Origin: a virus
Direction: 5' to 3' (one strand)
Length of the DNA stretch: 35,362 nucleotides
IMG/VR virus record: IMGVR_UViG_3300028920_000175
Span: 1 to 35,362 of that record
Position 1 is the first letter of the stretch. Each line of letters opens with the position of its first letter. Of the stretch, positions 21,327 to 28,910 are shown in pieces. The notes under the pieces were generated by a model. It ran no database searches. It saw nothing but the letters and a program-made list of their open reading frames with translations, and was not told the DNA's origin. A program made the translations under genes and the position numbers.

Positions 21327-21688
21327 CTTTTATTCCAAGTTTTAAAGTTTTTTATTACATCCTTATTTGGAAACTTACCCTTGAATGTAATGGCCCTATC
21401 ATCTATTGTTATAAACGCAGGGCCTTTTTTTACTGGAAAGTCTATTTGACTTAGTTCTTCTTTTGTTAGACCATATTTTAATAGATAGTTTTTCATTGTT
21501 TCTATACCATCTATAAATTGTGACCTTGATGAATAGATACAAACTTTTAATTCTTTATCCTTAATTAAATCTTTTAACCAGTCAATTGCACCCTCTACAG
21601 GTTTATCTATTGCTTTGTTATCGCCTTGCCAACCACTAGTATATGAATGTATTACACCATCAAAATCTACATATATTGATTTAATCAT
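21323..21688 (-). CDS. HAD-superfamily phosphatase-like protein
   Basis: 121 residues. Motif I is YVDFDGVIHSYTSGWQG (DxD-type nucleophile region DFDG), motif II is VCIYSSRS, motif III Lys is in the PVKKGPAF region and motif IV is ITIDDRAI. Phages carry many small HAD proteins with the GVIHSYTSGWQG start; roles include nucleotide or end-healing phosphatase, not known here. Cap domain is reduced. Coupled to both neighbours by 4-nt overlaps. Confidence 0.8.
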   Translation of the reverse strand: MIKSIYVDFDGVIHSYTSGWQGDNKAIDKPVEGAIDWLKDLIKDKELKVCIYSSRSQFIDGIETMKNYLLKYGLTKEELSQIDFPVKKGPAFITIDDRAITFKGKFPNKDVIKNFKTWNKR

Positions 21689-21990
21689 TGCTTTACCTTG
21701 TCCTTTTCACTTAAACCTAAAAATTCCGTATATTCTTTAGGTGTCATTGTATCAGGGTTAGTTATATCACATCTTTTTACTGCATAATCCTCTACACTTG
21801 TTTTAAAATCTTCTGGAATAACAACATCAAAATCTGCAAATACTCTAAATGGTTTACCTAATGATTTAGCATAATCAACTTGATCTTTTAAATCACCACC
21901 TTCATTATAATCATTAAAATAATTCTTTGTTCCTACAACCATAAATATTTTTGAATTTCTTATATTTTTTTTGTTCTTATTACTTAACAT
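21685..21990 (-). CDS. Small alpha/beta protein, possibly nucleotide-binding
   Basis: 101 residues: basic start, KIFMVVGTKNYFNDYNEGGD, a YAKSLGKPFRVFADFDVVIP segment, and a C-terminal helix. The order strand-G-T...yAKSLGKPfrVF resembles minimal nucleoside-processing Rossmann-like (SLOG/deoxyribosyltransferase-type) proteins, but key catalytic residues are not evident. Overlaps the HAD-like gene by 4 nt and may act with it in nucleotide metabolism. Confidence 0.45.
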   Translation of the reverse strand: MLSNKNKKNIRNSKIFMVVGTKNYFNDYNEGGDLKDQVDYAKSLGKPFRVFADFDVVIPEDFKTSVEDYAVKRCDITNPDTMTPKEYTEFLGLSEKDKVKQ

Positions 21991-21993
21991 TTT

Positions 21994-22422
21994 TTAAATC
22001 CATGTTTCTACAATTGTAGGGTCGTCTTTTAAAAATAATTCTAACTGTTTAAGATTAGTACCTGCAAAATAATCTACAATGTCTTGGTAGTTATTTGATT
22101 CAATGATTATTTCACTGGCCTGTGGTGATTCTGTTCCCTGTAAAACATCCCATGCTCTTACAGTATATATTTTATCCCTGTCCTTTGCATTTTTATAAAC
22201 TGTATAAATTCTTATTGAATTTGACTCTTTTTCTTTAATGGAATTTATGGCATTAATTTTATTATCATATTGACCTAACCATAAAAGAGATTCTTCTATT
22301 TTTGTTTTTACTAATGCTAATTCTCTTAAACCTTGTTTTTTAGCTTTTAATATTTCTATATTTGTATCTATTTCAATAATTAAACTTTTTATATGTCGTA
22401 TTATGTATTCATGATCTGTCAT
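21994..22422 (-). CDS. Acb2/Tad1 hairpin-domain-like protein
   Basis: 142 residues. Residues about 1-55 are two antiparallel helices: EYIIRHIKSLIIEIDTNIEI, then GLRELALVKTKIEESLLWLG. The RELAL..TK.EE...WLG ending is the hallmark of the Acb2/Tad1 hairpin of phage proteins that sequester cyclic nucleotide signals of CBASS and Thoeris defence. The C-terminal part (SNSIRIYTVYK, RAWDVLQGTESPQASEIIIE) is a small beta-rich domain with a terminal helix. Start is ATG 22422; an in-frame TTG five codons upstream overlaps the preceding gene and is unlikely. Binding residues cannot be judged from sequence alone. Confidence 0.5.
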   Translation of the reverse strand: MTDHEYIIRHIKSLIIEIDTNIEILKAKKQGLRELALVKTKIEESLLWLGQYDNKINAINSIKEKESNSIRIYTVYKNAKDRDKIYTVRAWDVLQGTESPQASEIIIESNNYQDIVDYFAGTNLKQLELFLKDDPTIVETWI

Positions 22423-22424
22423 TA

Positions 22425-22706
22425 CTAATCCACCCAAATGTTTTTATTTTTCATGTACTCTATAACTTTAAGGTTATTCTTTAAATTTTCTTTTTTCTTG
22501 TACTCTCTTTTTATATTTATAAAGTTTTTTGCGTTTTCTTCATTGTTTGAATCTAAAACGATATCATATCCCTTTAAATCATTTCTTAAATGCTCTGTAT
22601 CTCTTTTTTTCTGGAAATATAACAATTGTCTTTTAAAAAACCTTATCATATCCAAGTATGTTTTTAATTCTGTATTTTTTACATCCCAAGGTGCATCTAT
22701 TTTCAT
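22425..22706 (-). CDS. Small basic helical protein
   Basis: 93 residues; helices MIRFFKRQLLYFQKKRDTE and a Lys-rich KREYKKKENLKNNLKV. No known domain. It ends just before the hairpin-domain gene and is preceded by a clean terminator at 22724-22755, so it probably starts a separate transcript or depends on readthrough. Confidence 0.5.
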   Translation of the reverse strand: MKIDAPWDVKNTELKTYLDMIRFFKRQLLYFQKKRDTEHLRNDLKGYDIVLDSNNEENAKNFINIKREYKKKENLKNNLKVIEYMKNKNIWVD

Positions 22707-22723
22707 CTTTACCCCTTTAAACT

Positions 22724-22755
22724 AAAAAAAGACACAATGTTATTTTGTGCCTTTT
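22724..22755 (-). terminator. Rho-independent terminator
   Basis: Stem GACACAA / TTGTGCC with one mismatch, extended by A-T pairs; on the minus strand it is followed by TTTTTTT (22724-22730). It lies after the zinc-finger gene and divides the early cluster. On the plus strand a TTTT run follows, so it may be bidirectional. Confidence 0.75.
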
Positions 22756-22785
22756 ATTATATATGTATAATTTTTAAACTTTTTA

Positions 22786-23001
22786 CTAATCCTTTTTCTT
22801 TCTGGTTAAATTAAATTCCCTTATACACTGTTTACAATAACTATTGTAACCATCTTTTTTTGATTTATTTTTATAATATTCTAAAACAGGTTTATACGTT
22901 TTACATTTTGCACATCTTTTATCTATCGACTGGCAACTAAACAACCCACTTTGTGAATTATTTTCTTTTTCTTTTAATGCTTCCATTTCCTTCATTTTCA
23001 A
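22786..23001 (-). CDS. Zinc-ribbon phage protein
   Basis: 71 residues. After a polar N-terminus it has RCAKCKTYKPVLEYYKNKSK then YNSYCKQCIREFN, the common phage pattern C.kCk..K....fyk...kkdG..syCk.C, a single four-Cys zinc site. Such proteins accompany HNH or other DNA enzymes; no catalytic residues here. The 3' end is followed by the 22724-22755 terminator. Confidence 0.72.
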   Translation of the reverse strand: MKMKEMEALKEKENNSQSGLFSCQSIDKRCAKCKTYKPVLEYYKNKSKKDGYNSYCKQCIREFNLTRKKKD

Positions 23002-23209
23002 AACCCCTATAAATTTCCAGTTTTAATATCTTTAATAATGTCACTGTAACAGTTCCAATAATAAATGCTTTAAGTATTAAATATTCATTGTTACCTAAAA
23101 TAACTACATCATGAAATATATACATAGTTGTTATAAAGTGTATTACTGCAATTAAGATACAAATAAAAGCAAATCTTTTATCTCTCTTTATAAACTCACT
23201 TATTTTCAT
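22958..23209 (-). CDS. Small membrane protein
   Basis: 83 residues from ATG 23209: MKISEFIKRDKRFAFICILI then IHFITTMYIF and a second hydrophobic run ILKAFIIGTVTVTLLKIL, so two transmembrane helices with a basic C-terminal tail (GNGSIKRKRK). Upstream in-frame codons lie inside the previous gene and have no ribosome site. It overlaps the zinc-ribbon gene by 44 nt and the previous gene by 14 nt. Confidence 0.55.
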   Translation of the reverse strand: MKISEFIKRDKRFAFICILIAVIHFITTMYIFHDVVILGNNEYLILKAFIIGTVTVTLLKILKLEIYRGFENEGNGSIKRKRK

Positions 23210-23789
23210 TTTTATACTCAAAATAATTAAATATGTTTTGTAACAATGCACTTGGGTCAACTGTACCAAAAGCAAAACATTTTTCCACTTGGCTTTTATT
23301 GATAGTTTTATCTTTTAATAAAGCTGTAAATATTGGCCATTTTAAATATATACATATCCCTTTTATTACTTCTAAATTACTATTTATTATTTCATCCTCT
23401 GATTGTGTATATTCCTTTAACTCTTTAAATGTAAAAGTTTGATTGCAATATGCTTTCATTAAAATAAATTCAAAAACATAATATATAGATGATGGTGTCG
23501 GTGTTTCTGATAATTTAACTTTTATTTTATCTTTTCTTTCCGACTCGTATTTACGTCTATTTTCTAATTTACATTTATGGGAAACATTTATTAAATGAGT
23601 ATTAACTAATTCAAATAAATCATCACTATAATCAGATTTTCTTGATTTTAAATCTATTAGCATAATATCATAAAAAACATTTACTAATGATTCCAAAGTT
23701 GCATCTATTGCTTTTTCATCTATCCCTTTACTAATTTTTGAATGTTGGAAACATAGAAACTTTAATTCTGTATAAAAATCATTATTCAT
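23196..23789 (-). CDS. Unknown 197-residue helical protein
   Basis: All-helical protein: LKFLCFQHSKISKGIDEKAI, ESLVNVFYDIMLIDLKSRKS, then AFKAYC-like segment and a C-terminal FNYFEYKNENK. Start taken as ATG 23789 behind AAGGG; the upstream GTG is weaker. No family recognised. Similar in size and helical build to the 186-residue protein at 25900. Confidence 0.55.
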   Translation of the reverse strand: MNNDFYTELKFLCFQHSKISKGIDEKAIDATLESLVNVFYDIMLIDLKSRKSDYSDDLFELVNTHLINVSHKCKLENRRKYESERKDKIKVKLSETPTPSSIYYVFEFILMKAYCNQTFTFKELKEYTQSEDEIINSNLEVIKGICIYLKWPIFTALLKDKTINKSQVEKCFAFGTVDPSALLQNIFNYFEYKNENK

Positions 23790-23895
23790 TATTTTTACCC
23801 TTGTCTTTCCATATCTCACTTGATAATTTTTTAAACTCTCATTATAATTTGTGATAGATTATGTTTAGATGAAAAAGGAATTTCATTTAAACATT

Positions 23896-24189
23896 CTAAA
23901 TATACTTATTATATATATCCTCATGATCTTTATTTACATTAGAATTTATCATTTTAGGTATTAGATTTTCATCTTCAAAATAGGCATTTAATATATTCCT
24001 TAAATATGTTTTAACGTAAATCTCTAAAGTTTTTTTATCCATACCTTTCTTTTTACACTCTTCAACTAATAGTCTAATTGCACTTAACACCAGTGCATCT
24101 AATAGATCATCTACTTTTAATAAATCTAATTCATTTTCTAAATTTGATTTTTTATAAACAAAATCAAAAACTTCATCTATAAAATTCAT
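23896..24189 (-). CDS. Small helical protein (cluster family?)
   Basis: 97 residues: FIDEVFDFVYKKSNLENELD, LLDALVLSAIRLLVEECKKK, GMDKKTLEIYVKTYLRNILN. Three amphipathic helices, acidic overall. It resembles in build several other small helical proteins between 25254 and 27829. Overlaps the following gene by 4 nt. Confidence 0.5.
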   Translation of the reverse strand: MNFIDEVFDFVYKKSNLENELDLLKVDDLLDALVLSAIRLLVEECKKKGMDKKTLEIYVKTYLRNILNAYFEDENLIPKMINSNVNKDHEDIYNKYI

Positions 24190-24497
24190 TTTGATATCTC
24201 TCTGGATAACGCCTCAACACCACTGATTAATTCACCATTAACATGTACAAATGATACTGCAAAACCTACATCAATCATTTTTAACCATTCATTATATGTT
24301 GCAGTCCTTTCACCTGAGGCCCTAATTTCATTTTCAACTAAATATTTTGCTAAATCTTCTTTCATTTTGAAAACAGGTGTTATTGGTTCATCAATTGTAC
24401 TCGACCACATTTGATATCCATCACCTTTTGGAGGTTCCATTTCTTTTTTTATAGTCCAGTCATAATCTAATGGTACTCTAAATACTTCTCTTCCCAT
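24186..24497 (-). CDS. Conserved phage protein (GDGYQMW family)
   Basis: 103 residues. FRVPLDYDWTIKKEMEPPKG then DGYQMWSSTIDEPITPVFKM, then GVALSR-like end with VGFAVSFVHVNGELISGVEA. This is a recognisable phage protein pattern (RVPLdFdWp...PP.GdGYQLWe....sPisPvF.t.eeLa.yl...sfv..g.l.sGve); longer relatives carry an inserted Cys-rich part that is missing here. Function unknown. Confidence 0.72.
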   Translation of the reverse strand: MGREVFRVPLDYDWTIKKEMEPPKGDGYQMWSSTIDEPITPVFKMKEDLAKYLVENEIRASGERTATYNEWLKMIDVGFAVSFVHVNGELISGVEALSREISK

Positions 24498-24517
24498 TTA
24501 ATAATCCTTTAAATAAA

Positions 24518-24847
24518 TTATTTTCTTGGTATAATTAATGCTGTATAACCTCTATTCTGAAACATTCTATAAAATATTGAATAATTCTTTTTTAAATTAA
24601 ACATCTCTGCTATTTGTGGATACTCTTTTAAAAATATATTTGCAAATACTTTTGTTTTATCTATTTTTGAAACGCCTAATGTCTTTTGCTTCAATCCTAT
24701 ATTTGTTGTTTCCACACAATAAGTTAAAATATAATCATCTAACTGTATTGTATTTTCTACATTACTAGTATAATTTTTATATTCACTTTCACCTTGCATT
24801 TTAAATCTTTTAATAGTGTTTATTTCATCATTTTGTAAAACTCTCAT
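24518..24847 (-). CDS. Unknown 109-residue protein
   Basis: Begins MRVLQNDEINTIKRFKMQGE and continues as alpha/beta: LDDYILTYCVETTNIGLKQK, FLKEYPQIAEMFNLKKNYSI, then GYTALIIPRK. A GTG four codons earlier overlaps the stop of the preceding gene (GTGA) and is an alternative start. No family recognised. Confidence 0.5.
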   Translation of the reverse strand: MRVLQNDEINTIKRFKMQGESEYKNYTSNVENTIQLDDYILTYCVETTNIGLKQKTLGVSKIDKTKVFANIFLKEYPQIAEMFNLKKNYSIFYRMFQNRGYTALIIPRK

Positions 24848-24855
24848 ATAACATC

Positions 24856-25020
24856 TCACTCTATACTGGAAGTAACTACAATCTTTATATTTTCTTTTAT
24901 TTGATTTATTTTTTCTTTTATTTCTATTTCATCATCTGCAACTTCACTTTCATCAATATTATTTAAATCCAATGCATAATTTACTAATTTTTTAAATATC
25001 TTTTCCTGCTTTGTGTTCAA
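24856..25020 (-). CDS. Small helical protein, start uncertain
   Basis: About 54 residues from TTG 25020, which has AAGAGG 6 nt upstream; the only ATG (25068) lies deep inside the preceding gene. Sequence NTKQEKIFKKLVNYALDLNN, then an acidic EVADDEIEIKEKINQIKE. Two helices with acidic middle. It ends in TSSIE with the stop next to the start of the following gene. Confidence 0.4.
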   Translation of the reverse strand: MNTKQEKIFKKLVNYALDLNNIDESEVADDEIEIKEKINQIKENIKIVVTSSIE

Positions 25021-25270
25021 CTTCAACCTCTTCTTTTTTACAATACATAACCACTTTAAAATAATCATTTGCTATGGCATCAATTATTTTTTCTCTTACA
25101 TTCTTTATATCTTTTAAGTTATCTTTATTTATTATTTTCTTATCTAATAAATCTTTATCTGTAGTATTAAATACATTCCATAACTCTTTTTCTAATGAAT
25201 CTTTTATTTCCTTTTCTGTGTAATCACCTTTTATTAAATCCTCAAAATATTCTTCACTCAATAGTTCCAT
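24992..25270 (-). CDS. Small acidic helical protein
   Basis: 92 residues: LSEEYFEDLIKGDYTEKEIK, DSLEKELWNVFNTTDKDLLD, then a basic helix and IIDAIANDYFKVVMYCKKEE. All-alpha. It overlaps both neighbours. Unknown function; similar in length and composition to the other helical proteins nearby. Confidence 0.5.
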   Translation of the reverse strand: MELLSEEYFEDLIKGDYTEKEIKDSLEKELWNVFNTTDKDLLDKKIINKDNLKDIKNVREKIIDAIANDYFKVVMYCKKEEVEVEHKAGKDI

Positions 25271-25439
25271 ACTTTATTCCATTTTTAAGTATTTTTAATT
25301 TTGAAATAATATCTCTTAATTTAATTTGTGCAAATTTAAATGATGGTTCATCATTATTCATAGTTAACTTTAAACAATCAATCGCCTCATCAATTAATTC
25401 ATCTACATTATCACATAAAATTTTTGTTATTTTTTCCAT
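25254..25439 (-). CDS. Small helical protein
   Basis: 61 residues: KITKILCDNVDELIDEAIDC, LKLTMNNDEPSFKFAQIKLR, DIISKLKILKNGIKYG. It looks like a shorter version of the neighbouring helical proteins, with a conserved order helix, loop with DEP/ND, helix. Overlaps the following gene by 17 nt. Confidence 0.45.
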   Translation of the reverse strand: MEKITKILCDNVDELIDEAIDCLKLTMNNDEPSFKFAQIKLRDIISKLKILKNGIKYGTIE

Positions 25440-25442
25440 TTC

Positions 25443-25883
25443 TTAAACGTCCATTTTTAAGACTTCTATTTTAGAATTATCTTTTATGACATAATCGTAC
25501 ATATTTAATTCTATATCAGTATTTATTCTAACTGCATTTACACCCAACTTTGTTATTACATTACATGTACTAGGCATAAAATGTATCACTTCACTTATAT
25601 TACTTCCTTTCCATTGTACATAAGGATAATTATTAAGTTTATGGATTTTAAAAAGTACCTTTTTATAATCATTGAAAAACATTATTACACTGGAATAAAC
25701 TAAAATTAATATCAGTATAGCTATTAAACCTACTAAATTATAATTTTTAATTTTATCCGTATTATATATAATATAAAGAACAACTATATAATTAATTACA
25801 AAGGCCAAGATTAATATAGATGTTAAATTCTTTTCTCTTTGTTTTAATGTTTTTTCCAAGTAGGGTATATTTTTAACTTCCAT
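25443..25883 (-). CDS. Two-helix membrane protein with soluble C-terminus
   Basis: 146 residues. Residues about 20-40 (TSILILAFVINYIVVLYIIY) and 50-70 (LVGLIAILILILVYSSVIMF) are transmembrane helices; the rest is a ~75-residue soluble beta-rich part with YPYVQWKGSNISEVIHF. A phage inner-membrane protein of unknown role, possibly exclusion or regulation at the membrane. Confidence 0.6.
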   Translation of the reverse strand: MEVKNIPYLEKTLKQREKNLTSILILAFVINYIVVLYIIYNTDKIKNYNLVGLIAILILILVYSSVIMFFNDYKKVLFKIHKLNNYPYVQWKGSNISEVIHFMPSTCNVITKLGVNAVRINTDIELNMYDYVIKDNSKIEVLKMDV

Positions 25884-25899
25884 AAACTTTTACCAATTA

Positions 25900-26460
25900 T
25901 TATTCATCTAATGCATAGGGCATTTTAATTGATTGCATTAAGTCTTTTGCACTTTTTATTTCATCTTTAGCTGTAATTTTTATCAACTCTATCATTTTAT
26001 CATTAACAACTTCAAGTGAATCATAATCTCTTAAATAATACCTTGATAAATATAATATAAATTCCGATATTTGTTTTATTGGTTCTTTTGAATCTTCACT
26101 CACTCTAAATTCTTTTATTAAACCAACCAAGTCTTTAAGATATGTACTATTATATACTAGGCCTTGATATAGAATTAAAAATTCTTCATCATAATTTTCA
26201 TATTCACATATTTTAATTGTTTCTATTTCAATTAGATTTAAATAATTTTTTATCGTTTTATCCAAACATAAAAAACAATTATATGATTCTTTATATTCTT
26301 CTTTATAATGTAATCCTCCATTGCATTTAATCAGTCTTTTTAATCTATTAAACTCGAATCTTGTATCTCTTTTTAAAACTGGTAATTTTGATAACGTATA
26401 AATTATTGACCTAGACAATTCTAACTTATCAACAATACCTTCTTCATTAACTACGCTCAT
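25900..26460 (-). CDS. Unknown 186-residue helical protein
   Basis: Begins MSVVNEEGIVDKLELSRSII; several long helices with KLPVLKRDTRFEFNRLKRLI and YNCFLCLDKTIKNYLNLIEI. Start at ATG 26460 because GAGGA lies at good spacing; the ATG five codons upstream has no ribosome site. One CxxC (CFLC) only, so no clear zinc site. No family recognised. Confidence 0.55.
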   Translation of the reverse strand: MSVVNEEGIVDKLELSRSIIYTLSKLPVLKRDTRFEFNRLKRLIKCNGGLHYKEEYKESYNCFLCLDKTIKNYLNLIEIETIKICEYENYDEEFLILYQGLVYNSTYLKDLVGLIKEFRVSEDSKEPIKQISEFILYLSRYYLRDYDSLEVVNDKMIELIKITAKDEIKSAKDLMQSIKMPYALDE

Positions 26461-26574
26461 TTTATTTATCCTCATTATTTATAGGTTATTCATTGCTTTA
26501 ATGCCAAGCATTACTAAAAATATCTTTTATCATTTTTATAATTTTTTTACTGGAAAGTCCAACCTATTTGTCTC

Positions 26575-26850
26575 TTATACATCCTTGTCTAGTTCATAAA
26601 AATCAGTTTTTAATGCATAATCTAAACGACTCATTAAAATAGATTTAAGTATTACCTTGCTTGTATCATTTTCTATACCTGTATAGGTGCAAAGTTTTCC
26701 ACACTTAATAAGATATTTAATTAATGTTATTGCCAAACTTGTAAATCTTTCACTTTTATCATTTTGATTTTTATTTACAAAATTATTTGTAACTGTTTGT
26801 ACTTTTTCTGCAAAAATATCAAAATCATCATTTTCATCAACTGTATACAT
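26575..26850 (-). CDS. Small helical protein
   Basis: 91 residues: VDENDDFDIFAEKVQTVTNN, FTSLAITLIKYLIKCGKLCT, and LKSILMSRLDYALKTD. Acidic start followed by hydrophobic amphipathic helices. It begins at the last base of the preceding gene's stop. Member of the small helical group of this cluster. Confidence 0.5.
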   Translation of the reverse strand: MYTVDENDDFDIFAEKVQTVTNNFVNKNQNDKSERFTSLAITLIKYLIKCGKLCTYTGIENDTSKVILKSILMSRLDYALKTDFYELDKDV

Positions 26851-27140
26851 TAAATATCTCCATTAAAAACATCATCCATAATCCCACTAATCATCATAAT
26901 TATTCTTTCATTTTTTTTCTTAATATCTGTTTCATGAAAAGAATAAACTTCATTAAAAAAATGTAAAAGCATTCCTTCAAAACCTACCAATAACCTTGTT
27001 GCCAACCTTCGATTAATTACCCCATTTATTTTGAATGTTTCCATACAAATATCAATTTCCTTGGATAGCTCTTTACAAAGACTTTGTATTTTTTCCTTTC
27101 TCTCTTCATCTTCATTATTATCATTTTTTAATAATTTCAT
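26850..27140 (-). CDS. Small helical protein
   Basis: 96 residues: KIQSLCKELSKEIDICMETF, NRRLATRLLVGFEGMLLHFF, NERIIMMISGIMDDVFNGD. The three-helix order with a hydrophobic second helix parallels the 27280 and 23896 proteins. Directly coupled to the next gene (1-nt overlap). Confidence 0.5.
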   Translation of the reverse strand: MKLLKNDNNEDEERKEKIQSLCKELSKEIDICMETFKINGVINRRLATRLLVGFEGMLLHFFNEVYSFHETDIKKKNERIIMMISGIMDDVFNGDI

Positions 27141-27279
27141 AATAAACCTATGGTTGACTTATAAAGTTAATTACTTTTTAAATGTGATAGTAGACCTACA
27201 TTAAAATTTGCTTTTTAAGCCGTTTAAATTGCCTTATTTGAAAGATTTTTCCTTACAGGTATAAAGTCACATACATTTT

Positions 27280-27585
27280 TTAAAAAACTCTCTCATCAAT
27301 ATCAGAATGAACAAATTTTAATATTCTAATTATATCTATTAAACAATCATTTCTATCAACTTTACTATCTAATTGCATTATAATATTTGAGTGTACTTGT
27401 ATAAAATAGGTGAATAAAATTCTTGATAAATGTAAATTGTAATAATAAATTTCTATATCACTTAAATCATCAACCGTTGCTTCTAACAACTCATAGAGTA
27501 TACTATCGAACGACTCGGCCAAAGATAAAACTTTTTTTTCTATTTTTTCAATTACCTTTTCATCAAAATTAATTACATCACCCAT
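27280..27585 (-). CDS. Small helical protein
   Basis: 101 residues from ATG 27585 (an upstream TTG four codons earlier overlaps the previous gene). Helices EKIEKKVLSLAESFDSILYE, IYYYNLHLSRILFTYFIQVH and CLIDIIRILKFVHSDID. Same layout as the 26850 protein, so a paralogous pair is plausible. About 140 bp of AT-rich DNA without clear features separates them. Confidence 0.5.
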   Translation of the reverse strand: MGDVINFDEKVIEKIEKKVLSLAESFDSILYELLEATVDDLSDIEIYYYNLHLSRILFTYFIQVHSNIIMQLDSKVDRNDCLIDIIRILKFVHSDIDERVF

Positions 27586-27829
27586 TATCACCTTCAATAA
27601 TCTTACTTATATCATCATTCATTTTTTCTAAATAATTTAATAAATCCATGTTTGCCTTGGAAACTACACCACTTATTTTCATTAAATATTTTTTTATTTT
27701 TTTCTTATCCTGTAAATCTTTATTTTCAAACAATATAACATTTAAGACGCAGGCCAATGTATTAGTTATTTCTGATATTTTTTTTAGATTATCTACTCTA
27801 CATTCACTTAACTGTATTTTGTTCATCAT
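27578..27829 (-). CDS. Small helical protein
   Basis: 83 residues: VDNLKKISEITNTLACVLNV, LFENKDLQDKKKIKKYLMKI, SGVVSKANMDLLNYLEKMND. Another member of the small all-helix group; GGAG upstream of ATG 27829. Overlaps the following gene by 8 nt. Confidence 0.5.
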   Translation of the reverse strand: MMNKIQLSECRVDNLKKISEITNTLACVLNVILFENKDLQDKKKIKKYLMKISGVVSKANMDLLNYLEKMNDDISKIIEGDNG

Positions 27830-27877
27830 TGTTATTTACTCCATAAAAACAATTACCCATTCACTAACTTTTATGCA

Positions 27878-28138
27878 TTATTCGTACCTTTCTATATGTA
27901 CATCTGAATTATTTTCAATAAATTTCCAGTATTCATCTAATAATTCTTTGTACTGATATTCGGTCAACTTTTTTAAATCTGTTTTAAGGAAACTATTTAT
28001 CTCTTTCCAATTTTCATACAATAAAACAATTCTGGAACCGTTAACCCTAAATCTAATACCCTTTTCTGTTAACTCAATAATCTTTAAAAGAGTACCATCA
28101 TTACACACAAATTTATCATTCTTTTGAAATATCATCAT
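27878..28138 (-). CDS. Small alpha/beta protein
   Basis: 86 residues beginning MIFQKNDKFVCNDGTLLKII then GIRFRVNGSRIVLLYENWKE; a beta-rich half, then a helical EYQYKELLDEYWKFIEN. Possibly a small KOW/Tudor-like barrel from the strand pattern, but this is weak. Overlaps the preceding gene by 23 nt. Confidence 0.5.
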   Translation of the reverse strand: MMIFQKNDKFVCNDGTLLKIIELTEKGIRFRVNGSRIVLLYENWKEINSFLKTDLKKLTEYQYKELLDEYWKFIENNSDVHIERYE

Positions 28139-28514
28139 TTTCTCTTGGTTTTATAAAATATAACATAAAAGATAAGTCTATATTGTATAAACCACTAATA
28201 CCCTTTTTCTTTGATATTTCAAACGTTAATGTTTCATCTTTTTTTAATAATTGAAACTTAAATAGCTTTTGATAAACTTTTGTAGATATAGGACTAGTAC
28301 AACATTTGGCCCTTAGCTCCAATTCTTTTTTATCTTTTACTGGAATCTTTAAATCTATATTTAGATAATTTTCGGATAAGCATAAAAAGGAATTTATGCA
28401 ACAATTAGATGGTGATGTTATTTTTATTTTTTGCTTTGATTTATAACCTTTTAATCTGATTACATACTGTACACCATTTTCACTTTCATTTTTTATTATT
28501 TCTTTCTCATTCAT
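28116..28514 (-). CDS. Unknown beta-rich protein
   Basis: 132 residues: GVQYVIRLKGYKSKQKIKIT, CCINSFLCLSENYLNIDLKI, then TLTFEISKKKGISGLYNIDL. Many short strands and clustered Cys without a clear zinc order. Its ATG overlaps the preceding 56-residue gene by 8 nt. Confidence 0.5.
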   Translation of the reverse strand: MNEKEIIKNESENGVQYVIRLKGYKSKQKIKITSPSNCCINSFLCLSENYLNIDLKIPVKDKKELELRAKCCTSPISTKVYQKLFKFQLLKKDETLTFEISKKKGISGLYNIDLSFMLYFIKPRENDDISKE

Positions 28515-28677
28515 TGACCACTTCTTTTTTTACATTATCTTTCATAATCTTATGTAACAATTTTTTACTGACACTTAAATTTATAGGTATTGTTATTTTT
28601 CTTAAATTAATTTCTTCCTTGGTTTTTGAGTTTCTTAAAATAACATCGAAACTAATCTTTTTTACACTTCTTTTCAT
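28507..28677 (-). CDS. Small basic ORF, 56 residues
   Basis: Begins MKRSVKKISFDVILRNSKTK and continues with a strand (LRKITIPINLSVS) and a basic helix (KKLLHKIMKDNVKKEVVNE). It fills the gap between two genes with overlap at the 3' end, matching the packing of this operon. Unknown function; DNA or RNA binding is possible from the charge. Confidence 0.5.
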   Translation of the reverse strand: MKRSVKKISFDVILRNSKTKEEINLRKITIPINLSVSKKLLHKIMKDNVKKEVVNE

Positions 28678-28684
28678 TGTTGTT

Positions 28685-28900
28685 TCATATAAAATTTAAA
28701 TTTGGATTATCAATATCAATTGGTTTTTCTTTGAAATGACTATCATGCTCAAGGGTATAACAACCACCCTCCACAATCATTATATTTTTTAGATTTTGAA
28801 AAGATCGCAGGTGTTCTTTCATTTTTTCTTTAGTACAAAATGTTGCATATAAAAAATAAGAATCTTTATAGATCAAATGTTTTCTTAATACAAAATACAT
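28685..28900 (-). CDS. Small unknown protein
   Basis: 71 residues: MYFVLRKHLIYKDSYFLYAT, FCTKEKMKEHLRSFQNLKNI, then GGCYTLEHDSHFKEK. The order strand, FxSKEKA-like helix, strand is that of small phage proteins of the type that react to frame y.vl......F.skekA; function unknown. Confidence 0.5.
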   Translation of the reverse strand: MYFVLRKHLIYKDSYFLYATFCTKEKMKEHLRSFQNLKNIMIVEGGCYTLEHDSHFKEKPIDIDNPNLNFI

Positions 28901-28910
28901 ATAATTCCTT

